A stretch of 64,000 bases of DNA. Source: Teredinibacter sp. KSP-S5-2. Its GTDB lineage: Bacteria; Pseudomonadota; Gammaproteobacteria; Pseudomonadales; Cellvibrionaceae. The stretch is from assembly GCF_032773895.1 (NCBI RefSeq), contig NZ_CP120416.1:2168001-2232000 (forward strand), in the 5' to 3' direction. Below the pieces are notes generated by a model. The model was given only the letters and a program-made list of their open reading frames with translations. It made no database searches and was not told the DNA's origin. Both the position numbers and the translations under genes were made by a program. Positions 8,098 to 19,400 of the stretch are shown one piece after another; the stretch's first letter is position 1; each line of letters begins with the position of its first letter.

Positions 8098-11000
8098 TTA
8101 AACTTCGGCCTCCAGTTCCGCGACCAACTCCCGCTTTTCGTCCTGATTCATATCCTTTAATTTTTCGTTAGTAAACGCTTCGGCTAAAGCAGCAACGGTT
8201 GGTGATTCAAAAAGCACATTCAGGGGTAAGTCAACGTCCAATGATTTCTTGATATAAGACATTAATTGTGTGGCCATTAATGAATTGCCACCCAACTCAT
8301 AGAAGTTATCAAACGCCCCAATACCCGAAATACCAAAGGTCTCCTCCCACATTCTTGCAATTTTTTGTTCGACCTGGTTTCTTGGTTCGACGTAGCGCGT
8401 GCCTATATCAGGGCGACTTGTACGCTCACTTTCAACAACGACATCCAACTCTTTACCGAGGCTATCCTGTTTAACCCAGTAATTAAGTCGTTCATTAATA
8501 TCCGTTGCTGAAATAACAACCTGAGATACATCATCGATACCGAACAAACGGTCAAAAGATTCAAGCCCCTCTTCTAGGGTTAACGCAATAGGTAGTGCGC
8601 GATCGATGATATTATTCATAATATCCTTAAATTCATCGCTGACATTCAAGTCTTCCACTTGCCATTCGATATCCAGAGAATCCCATGCCTGCATTTGCCA
8701 GGGACGACTGGTTTTCCTTCGCTTAGCGGCAAGAGCGGACATGTAAGCTGATGCACCTGCGTATGAGTTGTAACCAAAACCTCCGAGAATTGAACCTAAG
8801 GAACCAAGGCACAAACGGAAATCAAGATCTCGCTCCGAAAACAACATATCTAAAAGGTACATAGAATGCGCGATACTTCTGAAGTTATACTCAGAGTTGT
8901 ACATGTTGGCATCGCGGATGAAAACCGAGCGATTAAGTGCATAGGCTCCAGCAGCATGTAGAATGCCGCTAATTGGTCCCATTATTTGTTCGCCACGCTC
9001 AATAGATTTTTTTGTCTCGGCATAACTACTGGTATCAGTTCCTAACACCAATATGTCTGCCCCCTCTTTTCTCAACGATATTGTTTCTCGCATAATGCGT
9101 GGAAAACTCGATTGTTCCATTGGCAGATCCGTACCTTCGTGCTGAGCAAGCCATTCATTCCATAAATGCTCAGGGGGAAGCGCTGCAGATTCTAACAAGA
9201 TAAGTCGGGCTTTATACTTACGGACCAAATGACGTGTAAGCTCCATTCCAAGCCCTAGAAAACCACCGGTAACCAGAACGGTGCTTCCAGGCTTAACCCG
9301 TTGTTGCGCGATTCCAGTGTTTTCCAGATAAGCTTTCTCATACCCTTGTATCCACCGCTGCCCTTGACGATAAGAAACGGTACTATTGGAGTGCCGAGAA
9401 AGAATTTCCTTGACTAATGTTGTTATCCAACGCATCACAGGATGTGTATTCGATGCCGCTTTACGCACGACAGGTAAACTGAATACGATATTCTTCAGCG
9501 TAGAATCTGCCGGCAGAACCTCCGGAATATCTGTATCAACAACCCGGCAGTTAATGTTGGTGTACTCTTGCTGTACAACCTTAAATAAGCCCGAAACTGT
9601 AGCCTTTTCCGGGTAAATAGTATCTTCTCCAGTCACCTCATGAATACCATTTCCAACGGCAATCAAGTCAATTTGATGAGAGTAATTAAAGTTCGCCATT
9701 TTCTGAATGAGGTACAACAAACTGTAAAAACCGTTTTGTTGAATAGCATTAAAGAACCCAATACCTTCGTCGTAGTTTTTGTGTTTACTACATAAACCAA
9801 AATGCACAATCAGATCTGGCTGCCAACCAGAGTTTTTGAACTCATTAAAAAGCATTTCGAGGTGTTCAGGGTTCGCACTATACAATGAGTACAAATCTGA
9901 AGAATGTTTCTTATATTGATACGCGGGTTGAACCAAAACCACGCGGTTATTCTGTGACAGTACCGGACACATTTTATTGGCTAATCTTAGCTGATCACCT
10001 ATAACCAATATGTTTCTGCCAGAACTTGGCTTTAACTCGATATCACTGGTTCGCTTCCAGGACGGAATTGAAAACCAGTCTTCCATGTCCGGTAATTTTG
10101 TGTTTAATAAATCAAAGGATTCCGGTCTAACACCCGAATCAATCCAAACTCTGTGACGATTGAAGGCATATGTTGGCAGAGGAATTTTCCTACAGTCTAC
10201 ACTTACACCTAAACTTTCGTTTATTGTTTGCCAACTAAGCTCACCGCCGCAAGTCCAGTATTTAGCAACTGCTGCAAGTAAGTTTTCCAAATCATCTTTT
10301 TTCTCCTTAGGATGACGGATACAGTTGGCTATATGGGACGAGGAAATTCCTGCTTCGCGAGCAAAGGTAGATAAAGTATTTCCTGGGCCTAGTTCAAGAT
10401 AATAATAACTATCATCATTGAGTTTGCTTATACCATCAAAAAACAACACACTCTGCCGTAGATGTTTTACCCAATAACCCGCGGCAGTAACTCTTTCTGC
10501 TTCTGCCCAACTCCCTGTAACATTGGAAATAAATCTACGTTTAGGTGAATTTAAAGAAACTCTAGCGAAGACACCGGCGAACTCCTCCAAAATGGGGTCC
10601 AGCATATGAGAATGATAGGCGTGCGATGTCTGTAAAATACGACAGGAAATGTCATTTGCGGAGAGAACCTTTTCCAAGGCTTTTATAATTTTACTTTCTC
10701 CAGCGACAACCACCTTCTCTGGTGCATTAACAGCTGCGATTGAACAGTCATGCGGCAAATACTTTTCTACTGTTATTAAATCCGTGCCAACAGCCATCAT
10801 CGAACCGGATGGTAGATTTTGCATTAACTTTGAACGAGCCGATACCACGGTAATTGCATCCTCTAAAGAGAACACTCCGGCTAGAGTTGCAGCCACGTAC
10901 TCGCCAATGCTATGACCAATCATGGCATCAGGTTCGATATTCCAATCAATTAGCTGCTTCGCTAACGAATACTCAACTGAAAATAAAAATGGCTGAGAAT

Positions 11001-12801
11001 ACAATGTTTGATTGATGTCGAACGTTTCTTCGTCAGCCATGAGAAGTTCATTTAAGTTCTCTCCGATATGACTGGAAAATTGTTGTAAACAATAATCAAT
11101 AGAACGACGAAAATCGGGAAGCATCAGATATAGACCTTTAGCCATATCTAAGTACTGGGAACCCTGCCCTGAAAACATAAATGCGATTTTTGGTGCGATA
11201 TCATCGGCTCTACCGTACACCATTTGAGCACCGTCGTTATTTTCCAGTTTTCTTGCCAGTTCGTGAAGACTGGACGCAACTACAACAGCTCTTTGTTTAA
11301 ATTCTTTTCTGCCTGTTTGTAACGTGAACGCAATATTGTCAGAACTGAAAGATTCCCCCATCAATACTTTTTCGCTGCAGAATTTTTGAATTTTTCCGGC
11401 TAGCGTATCTAATGATTTATCATTTTTTGCAGATATAGGGAATATTTTCAAACGGTTTGTTGATCGTTCTGGACGTACTTCTGGTGCTTCTTCAAGCACA
11501 ATATGTGCGTTGGTACCACCGACGCCAAATGAACTGACTCCAGCCCGCCTTGGATGCCCCTCCGTTTCCCATGGGATATTTTCTTTTGTTATTGAGAAGG
11601 GTGTGTTATTCAAATCAATATTTTCGTTCAATTCTGTGAAATTGATTTGCTGCGGAATTTTCTTTGCCTGTAGAGCTTTAACTGTTTTGATTAAACCAGA
11701 TACTCCGGCTGCCGCATTGAGATGCCCCACATTAGCTTTTAATGAGCCCAGATAGCATTTTTTATTTTTATAAGCTTCGGAAAAATAGCGACTATCAAAA
11801 ATCTGAGATTGAGCATCAATTTCAATCGGATCCCCCAGGTTCGTACCTGTACCATGCGCTTCGATATAGTCGATAGTTTCCGGTTCGATGTTGGCAGAAG
11901 CCAGTGCTTGCTCAATAACTTCTTTCTGTCCGCTGATACTTGGAGCGGCAAAACCAACTTTATCGCTGCCGTCATTGTTAATAGCGCTGCCTTTAATTAC
12001 GGCCAGGATGTTATCGCCGTCATCCAAGGCTTCCTCCAACCGTTTAAGTACAACCACTCCAGAGCCGCCGCCAAAAACTGTTCCCGTAGCTTCGCTGTCA
12101 AACGGCCGACATTGCCCGTCCTTCGACAATATTCCACCATCCTGATAAATATAACCGCCATAATTGGGATTATTTAACGAAGAACCACCAGCAAGAGCAA
12201 CATCACACTCCCCAGTCAAAATTGCCTGACGAGCCATATGTATAGCAACCAGGCTACTGGAACAAGCTGTCTGAACAGAAACCGCTGGCCCTTTCAGGTT
12301 AAGTAAGTATGAAATATGTGATGGACCGTAGTCTTTATCGTTACCATGTAAAATTTGCAGATCACCAGCCCTACTCAGAACATCTTGCCGGGTAAGAAGG
12401 TTGTTTAATAAATACATGTTGATACCCAAACCGGCGTACACACCAATGCAGTGATCGCTTTTTTCCGGATTAATTCCGGCCGATTCGAGAGCCTCCCAAC
12501 ACACCTCGCTGAATATTCTGCGTTGAGGATCCAGAATTTGCGCCTCTAACTCAGTAAGGTTAAAGAATTCTGGATCAAACATATCGCAATCTTCTAGAGG
12601 AGCTCCCGAACGGATATAATTTTTATCCTGAAGTTGAGCTTCGGAAATACCAGCGTTGAGTAATTCCTCCTTTGTTAAGGAGCGAACTGATTCCACGCCT
12701 GAAATCACGTTCTCCCACAACTGATCCGGCGTTTCAGCGCCAGGAAATCGTCCCGACATACCTATAATTGCAATATCAAGCTCATTGACCTGAGAAGTCA
12801 T
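8098..12801 (-). CDS. Polyketide synthase module KS-AT-KR-ACP
   Basis: 1567 residues; start ATG with AAGGA 8 nt upstream. KS at about 8-435 with triad C180, H316, H360 intact. AT at about 538-830 with GHSIG Ser631 and HAYH at 727-730, the malonyl-type signature. KR: structural half about 920-1160, catalytic half about 1170-1400, with TGGFLGLG at 1178-1185. ACP at about 1480-1545 with Ser1507 in GGNSL. There is no DH or ER. In the KR, catalytic Ser1334 and Tyr1347 are present, but the usual Lys seems to be Arg1308 and the Asn at Tyr+4 is Ser1351, so reduction is uncertain. The acidic C-terminal tail (EKRELVAELEAEV) may be a docking element. Last elongating module of the locus, directly before the thioesterase. 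Confidence 0.92.
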   Translation of the reverse strand: MTSQVNELDIAIIGMSGRFPGAETPDQLWENVISGVESVRSLTKEELLNAGISEAQLQDKNYIRSGAPLEDCDMFDPEFFNLTELEAQILDPQRRIFSEVCWEALESAGINPEKSDHCIGVYAGLGINMYLLNNLLTRQDVLSRAGDLQILHGNDKDYGPSHISYLLNLKGPAVSVQTACSSSLVAIHMARQAILTGECDVALAGGSSLNNPNYGGYIYQDGGILSKDGQCRPFDSEATGTVFGGGSGVVVLKRLEEALDDGDNILAVIKGSAINNDGSDKVGFAAPSISGQKEVIEQALASANIEPETIDYIEAHGTGTNLGDPIEIDAQSQIFDSRYFSEAYKNKKCYLGSLKANVGHLNAAAGVSGLIKTVKALQAKKIPQQINFTELNENIDLNNTPFSITKENIPWETEGHPRRAGVSSFGVGGTNAHIVLEEAPEVRPERSTNRLKIFPISAKNDKSLDTLAGKIQKFCSEKVLMGESFSSDNIAFTLQTGRKEFKQRAVVVASSLHELARKLENNDGAQMVYGRADDIAPKIAFMFSGQGSQYLDMAKGLYLMLPDFRRSIDYCLQQFSSHIGENLNELLMADEETFDINQTLYSQPFLFSVEYSLAKQLIDWNIEPDAMIGHSIGEYVAATLAGVFSLEDAITVVSARSKLMQNLPSGSMMAVGTDLITVEKYLPHDCSIAAVNAPEKVVVAGESKIIKALEKVLSANDISCRILQTSHAYHSHMLDPILEEFAGVFARVSLNSPKRRFISNVTGSWAEAERVTAAGYWVKHLRQSVLFFDGISKLNDDSYYYLELGPGNTLSTFAREAGISSSHIANCIRHPKEKKDDLENLLAAVAKYWTCGGELSWQTINESLGVSVDCRKIPLPTYAFNRHRVWIDSGVRPESFDLLNTKLPDMEDWFSIPSWKRTSDIELKPSSGRNILVIGDQLRLANKMCPVLSQNNRVVLVQPAYQYKKHSSDLYSLYSANPEHLEMLFNEFKNSGWQPDLIVHFGLCSKHKNYDEGIGFFNAIQQNGFYSLLYLIQKMANFNYSHQIDLIAVGNGIHEVTGEDTIYPEKATVSGLFKVVQQEYTNINCRVVDTDIPEVLPADSTLKNIVFSLPVVRKAASNTHPVMRWITTLVKEILSRHSNSTVSYRQGQRWIQGYEKAYLENTGIAQQRVKPGSTVLVTGGFLGLGMELTRHLVRKYKARLILLESAALPPEHLWNEWLAQHEGTDLPMEQSSFPRIMRETISLRKEGADILVLGTDTSSYAETKKSIERGEQIMGPISGILHAAGAYALNRSVFIRDANMYNSEYNFRSIAHSMYLLDMLFSERDLDFRLCLGSLGSILGGFGYNSYAGASAYMSALAAKRRKTSRPWQMQAWDSLDIEWQVEDLNVSDEFKDIMNNIIDRALPIALTLEEGLESFDRLFGIDDVSQVVISATDINERLNYWVKQDSLGKELDVVVESERTSRPDIGTRYVEPRNQVEQKIARMWEETFGISGIGAFDNFYELGGNSLMATQLMSYIKKSLDVDLPLNVLFESPTVAALAEAFTNEKLKDMNQDEKRELVAELEAEV

Positions 12802-12810
12802 ATACAGTCC

Positions 12811-15800
12811 TTATCTAACCTTACGTTTTAGTGAACGTTTTAATAATTGTCTTTGCTTGCTTCCCCGAGAAGAGGAGACTTTTTCTGTTTTATTTGGCTG
12901 TGCAGACCCGCCACATATCTTTTCAGCCAAACCAGAAATTGTTGGAAATTTAAACAAGTCGACCATGGTGAGAGATATGTCGTAACGTTGCTTTAGTTGA
13001 CTGTTTACCTGCACCATTAATATAGATGTACCACCGAGATCGAAGAAATTTCGTTGTCGATCAATTCTTGATATAGACAAAACGTCTTGCCATACAGCTT
13101 CAATTTTATCTTCTATCGCATTTACCAAGTCTGAATCTACAAAAGGTTGGCTTCGCTCCAGCAGTTCGCGCTCTTCTTGTGAATGAATACTTTCTGACTC
13201 AGATACCTTTGGAGTAAGTGAGGTATTGTCTTCTATTTTTACGATATCAACTTTGCTAGTTTTAGCGTGGTCTATAGCTAGCGAAGACTCATTCCTAATA
13301 AAATCAATTTTTGGTTCACTTTCTTGATGATTAGCTTCAATACTCTTGTGGATATTTACCAGTTTTTTTGGTGATCCAAGTACCGACAACACCTTTTGGT
13401 ATTGCTCAACATTGATTTTTGCGCCGACAGAAGGTGTTGATTTTTTGATTTCCTTCCCACCGCTTTCTTCGATAAACAGCGGAACTATGGCCGCCGTGCC
13501 AGAGCTAACCTCATATCGTTTAATATCAAGAGAATCATAATTTTTTCCACTACCAAAAACTGTACTATAGAACTTTCGAATCGGTTCATTTTTAACTGTA
13601 TGTTCAATATTAAAAATAACTCTAGATTTGTTGTTCGTTTTTGCAAATTCGCCAACAAACCTAATCATTTGATTTTCTACTGTTCTACCTAAAACTCGAC
13701 AACTCATAATAAACGATTCCACGATTACAGAATCGCCTTCAATATTAAGCACAATTAACCCAACGTCTCCGTAACTTCCGTATTTGTCGCAGACCGACAC
13801 GATAAAGCAAGACTGATTGGAGTTGTTCAAAACCTCATCAAATTCACTTTCATCTCTTCGTATTGTTGTTGCGTTAAATTGATTTGTGCGAAAAGACATC
13901 TGCGATGCGCGTGAGATGCTATCCTTTGTTAATGGCCGTATATCAACATTTACTTCCAGTTTTTTAATAAATTCCTCAAAGTTAGTAAATTGACTCGCCT
14001 CTTCATTTCTGCGAATATTTTCGCGATACATCCTTGTTCGTTCGACATCTTCAGTAGAAGTTGCCGCCATATTCAACAACCAGTTGTTAGTAGCAAAACG
14101 ACGACGATCATCGAGTTTTTCGGGATATAATAGACAGGTAACATCCGGACAGTTCATGCTGACTTCCGAAATTTCGACAGGATTGTCATCGATAAACAAA
14201 AAGCTATCTAAACCTAAGTTTAATTCTTCCGCCAATGTTTTAATATTTGTAGATTTAGCTTCCCAATTAACTTTTTTGGCTACGATATGTCCATTTTTAA
14301 GCAGCATTCTCTTTGAACTTGAGAAAACATCTTCCACGCTCTCAGGAGTGTTTTTACTCGCCAGGCAGACAAGTGCACCGGCTTCTTGGCACTGAATAAT
14401 TTTTTCTTGTAGCTTTAAATGAGCCTCATCAATAACGATATCGTTAGCACCTAGATCTCCACAAGCGCCCGCCCATAGAGTGTTATCACAATCGAGCACA
14501 ATAACCTTATAGGGCTTAAAGACCTGAGTGAAATGCAAACCACCTATCGTTTCTGCTAATGCTGCAAAATACTCCGGAGTATAAGGGATGTCACCGGCCT
14601 CACGGCTTATCTCGTCATAGTAATTAATAACACGCTCAGATGTATCGATTGAATTGAAACTTATAAAAGAAAATGAATACTCATTCGCCAGTTTATGTAG
14701 TTCTTTTTCTGTATCTAGAATTTTTTCAACTTCGCCATACATTAATTTAGGTGATGGCCTGGTACTAATAATACCGTTTAAACGGCAACCGCTATCGCAA
14801 GCGGTGGTAACAGCCGACAAGAAGTCTGAAACACGATTGTCAAAATCATCGCTCAGCCATTTTTCCAGATTGAGAACAATAAAACCCCCATTTTGCGACT
14901 GACGCAAACCACTGGCCGGCATTAATAGTTCTTGTATAACCTGATCATAATCCGATACAACAGCTCTTTCTCTACAACCGGTTTGCTCAAGTAAAAAGTC
15001 AAGAACGGGTTTGATAGGTTCTACAGTGAAATTTGAAGTCAAATGCAAAGGGGAAACTGTATCATTAACTTCCTCAACTTTACCAATATCTTCTCTACCG
15101 TCAGCAGCTGGAGATTCCATCCGAACAAGCTTTTGCAATATATCCGTATATAGGTTAATAAAATTATCAACGCTCTCGATTGAAAATAGATCCGAGTTAA
15201 ACTGGACCTGTATATCCAGACCGTCGTCGTCGTTTTCCTGGACAATCCAAAATAAGTCGAACTCGGCGGAGTCGCTAGTGATGGGTAATCGTTGAATTTT
15301 CGTATCGTGGATATATTTGGGTTCGTTTTGAGGCAGGTAACTAAACATCACCTGTACTAACGGGGTGTAATTCGAAACACGTTCTGGATTGGCCAACTGA
15401 ATAACGTCAGCAAAATTAACCAGCGAATTATCGAAACATTCATCAAGAGTTTGCTGAACATGTGAGATCAAGTCCTGATCAGCTTCATGTTTTTCCATTT
15501 TTAACCGGACCGCCATTGTATTGGCAAAAAATCCAATCACATTACTTACATCATGACGTAATCTAGAGGCAGATGGTACACCAACCACGAAATCCTGCTG
15601 GTTACTCAGCTGTGAAATCATAGAGGCATAGGTTGCCAACAAGCCAGAGAATTCAGATAAATTGTGTTTGGCTAGATATTTTTTTAATGTGCTATAAAGC
15701 TTTGGAGAAACTTTTCTACTCAAGGACTTACCGCGAAACGTCAATACGTCCGGCCTTGGATAATCCAGCGGGAGATTTAGCTTGCCTGAAACTCCTTCCA

Positions 15801-16485
15801 TTTTGTTTCGCCAGAAAGCAAGTTGATTCTGATATTCGGAATTAGACTTTTGTTTTTTCAACCATAATTGATAAGACGAGAAGTTATTTGATAATTGAAT
15901 TTTCTGATCGTTATAAATCTTAACCAGCTGGTCGATAAAGATTTCTTGAGATATACCGTCAGCGATTAAATGATGCATAACTACAATAAATGTAAGAGAA
16001 TCACTTGTCCGTAGCAATAGACATCGAATCAACGGCGCACAGGATATGTCGAAAGTTCTATTTGTCTCTTCTAAGATGTGATAATCCAAAGTATTACTTT
16101 GGACATCAATAACTTCCAGCTTCACACTTAAGTCATTAGCCACTATTAGCTTGGGCGTTGAATACGTCGCATCAACGTAACATCTCAGTTGATCTTGTAA
16201 TCCTATTAAATGATTACAGGCCGTTTGCAGCTTATCGATATCAGTGTCCAAAGGTAGACGATAAACGCTCGCCAAATTTAGCATATGCGAATCTGAATTT
16301 ATCTGGGTAACTAGCCACAGTCTTTTTTGATCGTCGGTTAGCTCCATCGGCTCATTATTGAAAACGACCGGAGTTGAAGATGATTGAACTTTTCGGCCAA
16401 TCAACTTCTGATATAGCTTATGCTGATTTTCCGACAAAATCTTTTCGAGATCTTTTACTAATCTGGTGTCCACAACTTGGTTCAT
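12811..16485 (-). CDS. Condensation-FkbH-ACP tridomain protein
   Basis: The frame is open to 16602, but that overlaps the upstream PKS gene by 113 bp; ATG 16485, 4 nt after the upstream stop, is preferred (about 1224 residues; numbering below counts from 16602). Condensation domain about 85-495 with canonical HHLIADG (210-216). FkbH/HAD domain about 530-1045 with DCDNTLW (704-710), ASK (748-750), FIDDNP (803-808) and the RTNQFN segment (905-910). Carrier domain about 1160-1230 with Ser1193 in GGTSIL. FkbH proteins take D-1,3-bisphosphoglycerate, dephosphorylate it and load a glyceryl unit onto a carrier. Here a C domain precedes it, so the glyceryl hydroxyl may accept the growing acyl chain as an ester. 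A roughly 110-residue low-complexity linker precedes the carrier, and the C-terminus is a basic tail. There is no adenylation domain. Confidence 0.88.
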   Translation of the reverse strand: MNQVVDTRLVKDLEKILSENQHKLYQKLIGRKVQSSSTPVVFNNEPMELTDDQKRLWLVTQINSDSHMLNLASVYRLPLDTDIDKLQTACNHLIGLQDQLRCYVDATYSTPKLIVANDLSVKLEVIDVQSNTLDYHILEETNRTFDISCAPLIRCLLLRTSDSLTFIVVMHHLIADGISQEIFIDQLVKIYNDQKIQLSNNFSSYQLWLKKQKSNSEYQNQLAFWRNKMEGVSGKLNLPLDYPRPDVLTFRGKSLSRKVSPKLYSTLKKYLAKHNLSEFSGLLATYASMISQLSNQQDFVVGVPSASRLRHDVSNVIGFFANTMAVRLKMEKHEADQDLISHVQQTLDECFDNSLVNFADVIQLANPERVSNYTPLVQVMFSYLPQNEPKYIHDTKIQRLPITSDSAEFDLFWIVQENDDDGLDIQVQFNSDLFSIESVDNFINLYTDILQKLVRMESPAADGREDIGKVEEVNDTVSPLHLTSNFTVEPIKPVLDFLLEQTGCRERAVVSDYDQVIQELLMPASGLRQSQNGGFIVLNLEKWLSDDFDNRVSDFLSAVTTACDSGCRLNGIISTRPSPKLMYGEVEKILDTEKELHKLANEYSFSFISFNSIDTSERVINYYDEISREAGDIPYTPEYFAALAETIGGLHFTQVFKPYKVIVLDCDNTLWAGACGDLGANDIVIDEAHLKLQEKIIQCQEAGALVCLASKNTPESVEDVFSSSKRMLLKNGHIVAKKVNWEAKSTNIKTLAEELNLGLDSFLFIDDNPVEISEVSMNCPDVTCLLYPEKLDDRRRFATNNWLLNMAATSTEDVERTRMYRENIRRNEEASQFTNFEEFIKKLEVNVDIRPLTKDSISRASQMSFRTNQFNATTIRRDESEFDEVLNNSNQSCFIVSVCDKYGSYGDVGLIVLNIEGDSVIVESFIMSCRVLGRTVENQMIRFVGEFAKTNNKSRVIFNIEHTVKNEPIRKFYSTVFGSGKNYDSLDIKRYEVSSGTAAIVPLFIEESGGKEIKKSTPSVGAKINVEQYQKVLSVLGSPKKLVNIHKSIEANHQESEPKIDFIRNESSLAIDHAKTSKVDIVKIEDNTSLTPKVSESESIHSQEERELLERSQPFVDSDLVNAIEDKIEAVWQDVLSISRIDRQRNFFDLGGTSILMVQVNSQLKQRYDISLTMVDLFKFPTISGLAEKICGGSAQPNKTEKVSSSRGSKQRQLLKRSLKRKVR

Positions 16486-16489
16486 TCCT

Positions 16490-19400
16490 CTACCCCATCT
16501 CTGCCAGCAAACGTACCGTTTCCTCTTCAGACAGAGAGGAAACATAATCAAGTGTTCTATTTTCGATAACTGATGCCAAGGTACGAATTGTTGGGTGCGC
16601 ACGCAAATCTGCAGTTTTTATTTTTATGCTGAATAATCCATTAACTGCAGACACCACTTGAGTTGCTTGAAGAGAGTCTCCACCCAGCTCAAAAAATATG
16701 TCGTCAATACCTATTTTATTTATTCCAAGGTTCTCTTGCCAAATCTCAGCCAGTGTAATTTCTACTTCAGAGCTTGGAGAAATGTAGTCCACATCTAAAT
16801 TTGGTCTACTATTAACAGCAGACTGGAAATGATAGTTGTCCAAGTCAAACTGTTCATTTACTTTGCCCGATGGGCTTGCATCTTCAATATCACCTAACCA
16901 ATAGCTATTTCTTTCGAAAGCATAGGTCGGCAGTACAACACGTCTGCCATATGAACTGACAGAAGATGATAGTTTTTCCCAGCTGATGTCAACACCGTTT
17001 ACCCATAGATTTTTGAGGGCATCAAGGAAAACCCGGTCGTCATCGACTGAATTTTTCGGACTTCGACTACACGAGAAAGCAACTGTGTTTTGAATTTTAG
17101 CCAAACGATTTATTATTGAAGTTAATTGCTTTCCTGGGCCAACTTCCATAATTATCAGTTTGCTTTTACTTCCCTTTTTAGTATTCGATAGATAACGGTC
17201 GATTATAGATTCAATAGCTGAATTGAATTTAACCGGATTAACGATCTGGTTTGCCCAATATTCAGGATTAAAGGAAAATTTTTCGTCAACGAAGTTTCCT
17301 TCCATGCTCGACACAAAAGGAATAGATGAAGGAGAAAAATGGATATTTGAACATTTATCTGAAAACATTCGTGCAGCATCATTCATCATTGGCGAATGGT
17401 AGGCATGAGATGTTTTTAGCAGCCGACATTCAATTCCCTGCCCCTCCAATAAGGACATGTAAGCAGAGATAGCATCACCAGTTCCGGAGACAACAAAATT
17501 TTCTGGCCCGTTAATGGCGGAGACATTAACGCCACTTGGTAATAAAAATTGCTCTGGATTGCCAACAACGCTAAGCATTGCTCCAGACTTCATTTGTGAC
17601 ATTAACTTGCCGCGCCAGAAAACCAAGTCCAATGCACTTTCCAGATTCATAACACCGCATAAACATGCTGCTGCATATTCACCAATACTGTGCCCCAATA
17701 CTACATCTGGAGTTACGCCAACATCCTGCAGCTGTTTTGCCAATGAATACTGCACGCAGAACAACGCGAGTTGAGCATTATCTGTACGAGCCAACAATTC
17801 AACGTCCTCTTGGGAGGAGTAAATAATGGCCTTGATATCTATCTGGTATTTCTGTTTAAGATAAATGTCACATGTATCAAATACCTGTTGAAAAACGGAA
17901 AATCGGTTGTACAAACCACTAAACATTGACAGGTATTGACTTCCCTGACCGGAGAAAACCATCACAAGATAAGGATTTTCTGTGCACTCGGAATACCCGC
18001 CGGCACTTCCACTGCTCAATAGCTCGATAAATTCCGGCGTTGAACTACAAACATATCCGTTACGTACGGGATAGGTTTCACGCCCTTTGTGGAGGGTGTG
18101 TGCCACGTCGTATAGAGATAAGTGAGAGTTCGCTTGTAAGTATTCCTTTAATTTCCGAACGCTTCCTGACAGAGATGCAGGTGTTTTCGCCGAAACGGGA
18201 ATAAATATAGGCTCCAACGTTTTTTCAGAATGTTGATTTTCTTGGCTTATTGATTCTTCCAACACCAGGTGGACATTAGTACCGCCAATACCGAAAGCAC
18301 TAATAGCCGCTCGACGGGGAATACTTCCGCCTTCTGGCCAGGGTGCTGTATTATCAATTACATAAAACGGACTATCCTTAAATGAAATTTTTTCATTGGC
18401 AGCTTTATAATGTAAAGAAGGTACATATTTTTTATTTTGCAACATTAAGGCAACTTTAATCAAACCCGCGACGCCAGCCGCAGCGTCTAGATGACCAATA
18501 TTGGTTTTAACAGAACCAAGTGCACAAAATTGCTTTTTGTCTGTATTGTACGCTCTAGTTAACGCCGCAACTTCGATTGGGTCCCCCATTGTTGTTCCTG
18601 TACCATGAGCTTCCACGTAACTTATGGTTTCAGGATCAATTTCAGCAACGCCTAGAGCTTCTTCTATCACTTCCGATTGGCCTAATTTACTGGGTGCAGT
18701 AAAACCAACTTTTGAAGAGCCGTCATTGTTTACTGCGCTTCCTTTTATTACCGCAAGAATAGGATCTTTATCATCAAGCGCATCCACAGCTCTTTTTAAC
18801 AGCACAACTCCAACGCCGTTACCAACGATAGTCCCCTCTGCGTCCTTATCAAACGCACGACAATAACCGTCGGGAGAAAAAATCATACCTTCCTGATGAA
18901 AATATCCGAGGTTTTGTGGTACCGAAAGCGATGCGCCACCTGCTAGCGCCATATCGCATTCATAGTTAAGTAATGCCTGGCATGCTTGATGAACAGCGAG
19001 TAATGAAGTAGAACAGGCGCTTTGAATAGTGAAGCTTGGACCGCGTAGGTTCAATTTGAAAGAGGTTCGTGTCGCAATAAAATCTTTGTCGCTGTGAATT
19101 AACGACTGAAAACCACCCAGTTTGGAAAGCAAATCGGGTCTATCTTCTTTGAGGTACTGCAAACAGTTTATTAGATAAGTGTTAAAGCTTGCGCCAGCAA
19201 AAACACCTATTGAATCATCCAACTTGGAAGGGATTGTACCGGCCCGCTCAAGCGCCTCCCAGCAAACCTCCAGAAATATACGCTGTTGAGGATCAAGCAG
19301 CTGCGCTTCTCTGGGTGTAAAGCCAAAGAAGTCTGCGTCGAATCTATCGATATCATCAACAATAATCGATTTTTTAATGTAATCCGTGTTCGAGAGATCT

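Noticed and set aside
12811-16602. Methoxymalonyl-ACP pathway, suggested by FkbH
   Set aside because: The dehydrogenase, acyl-CoA dehydrogenase and O-methyltransferase that normally accompany FkbH in that route are not present in the window, so glyceryl incorporation is favoured.
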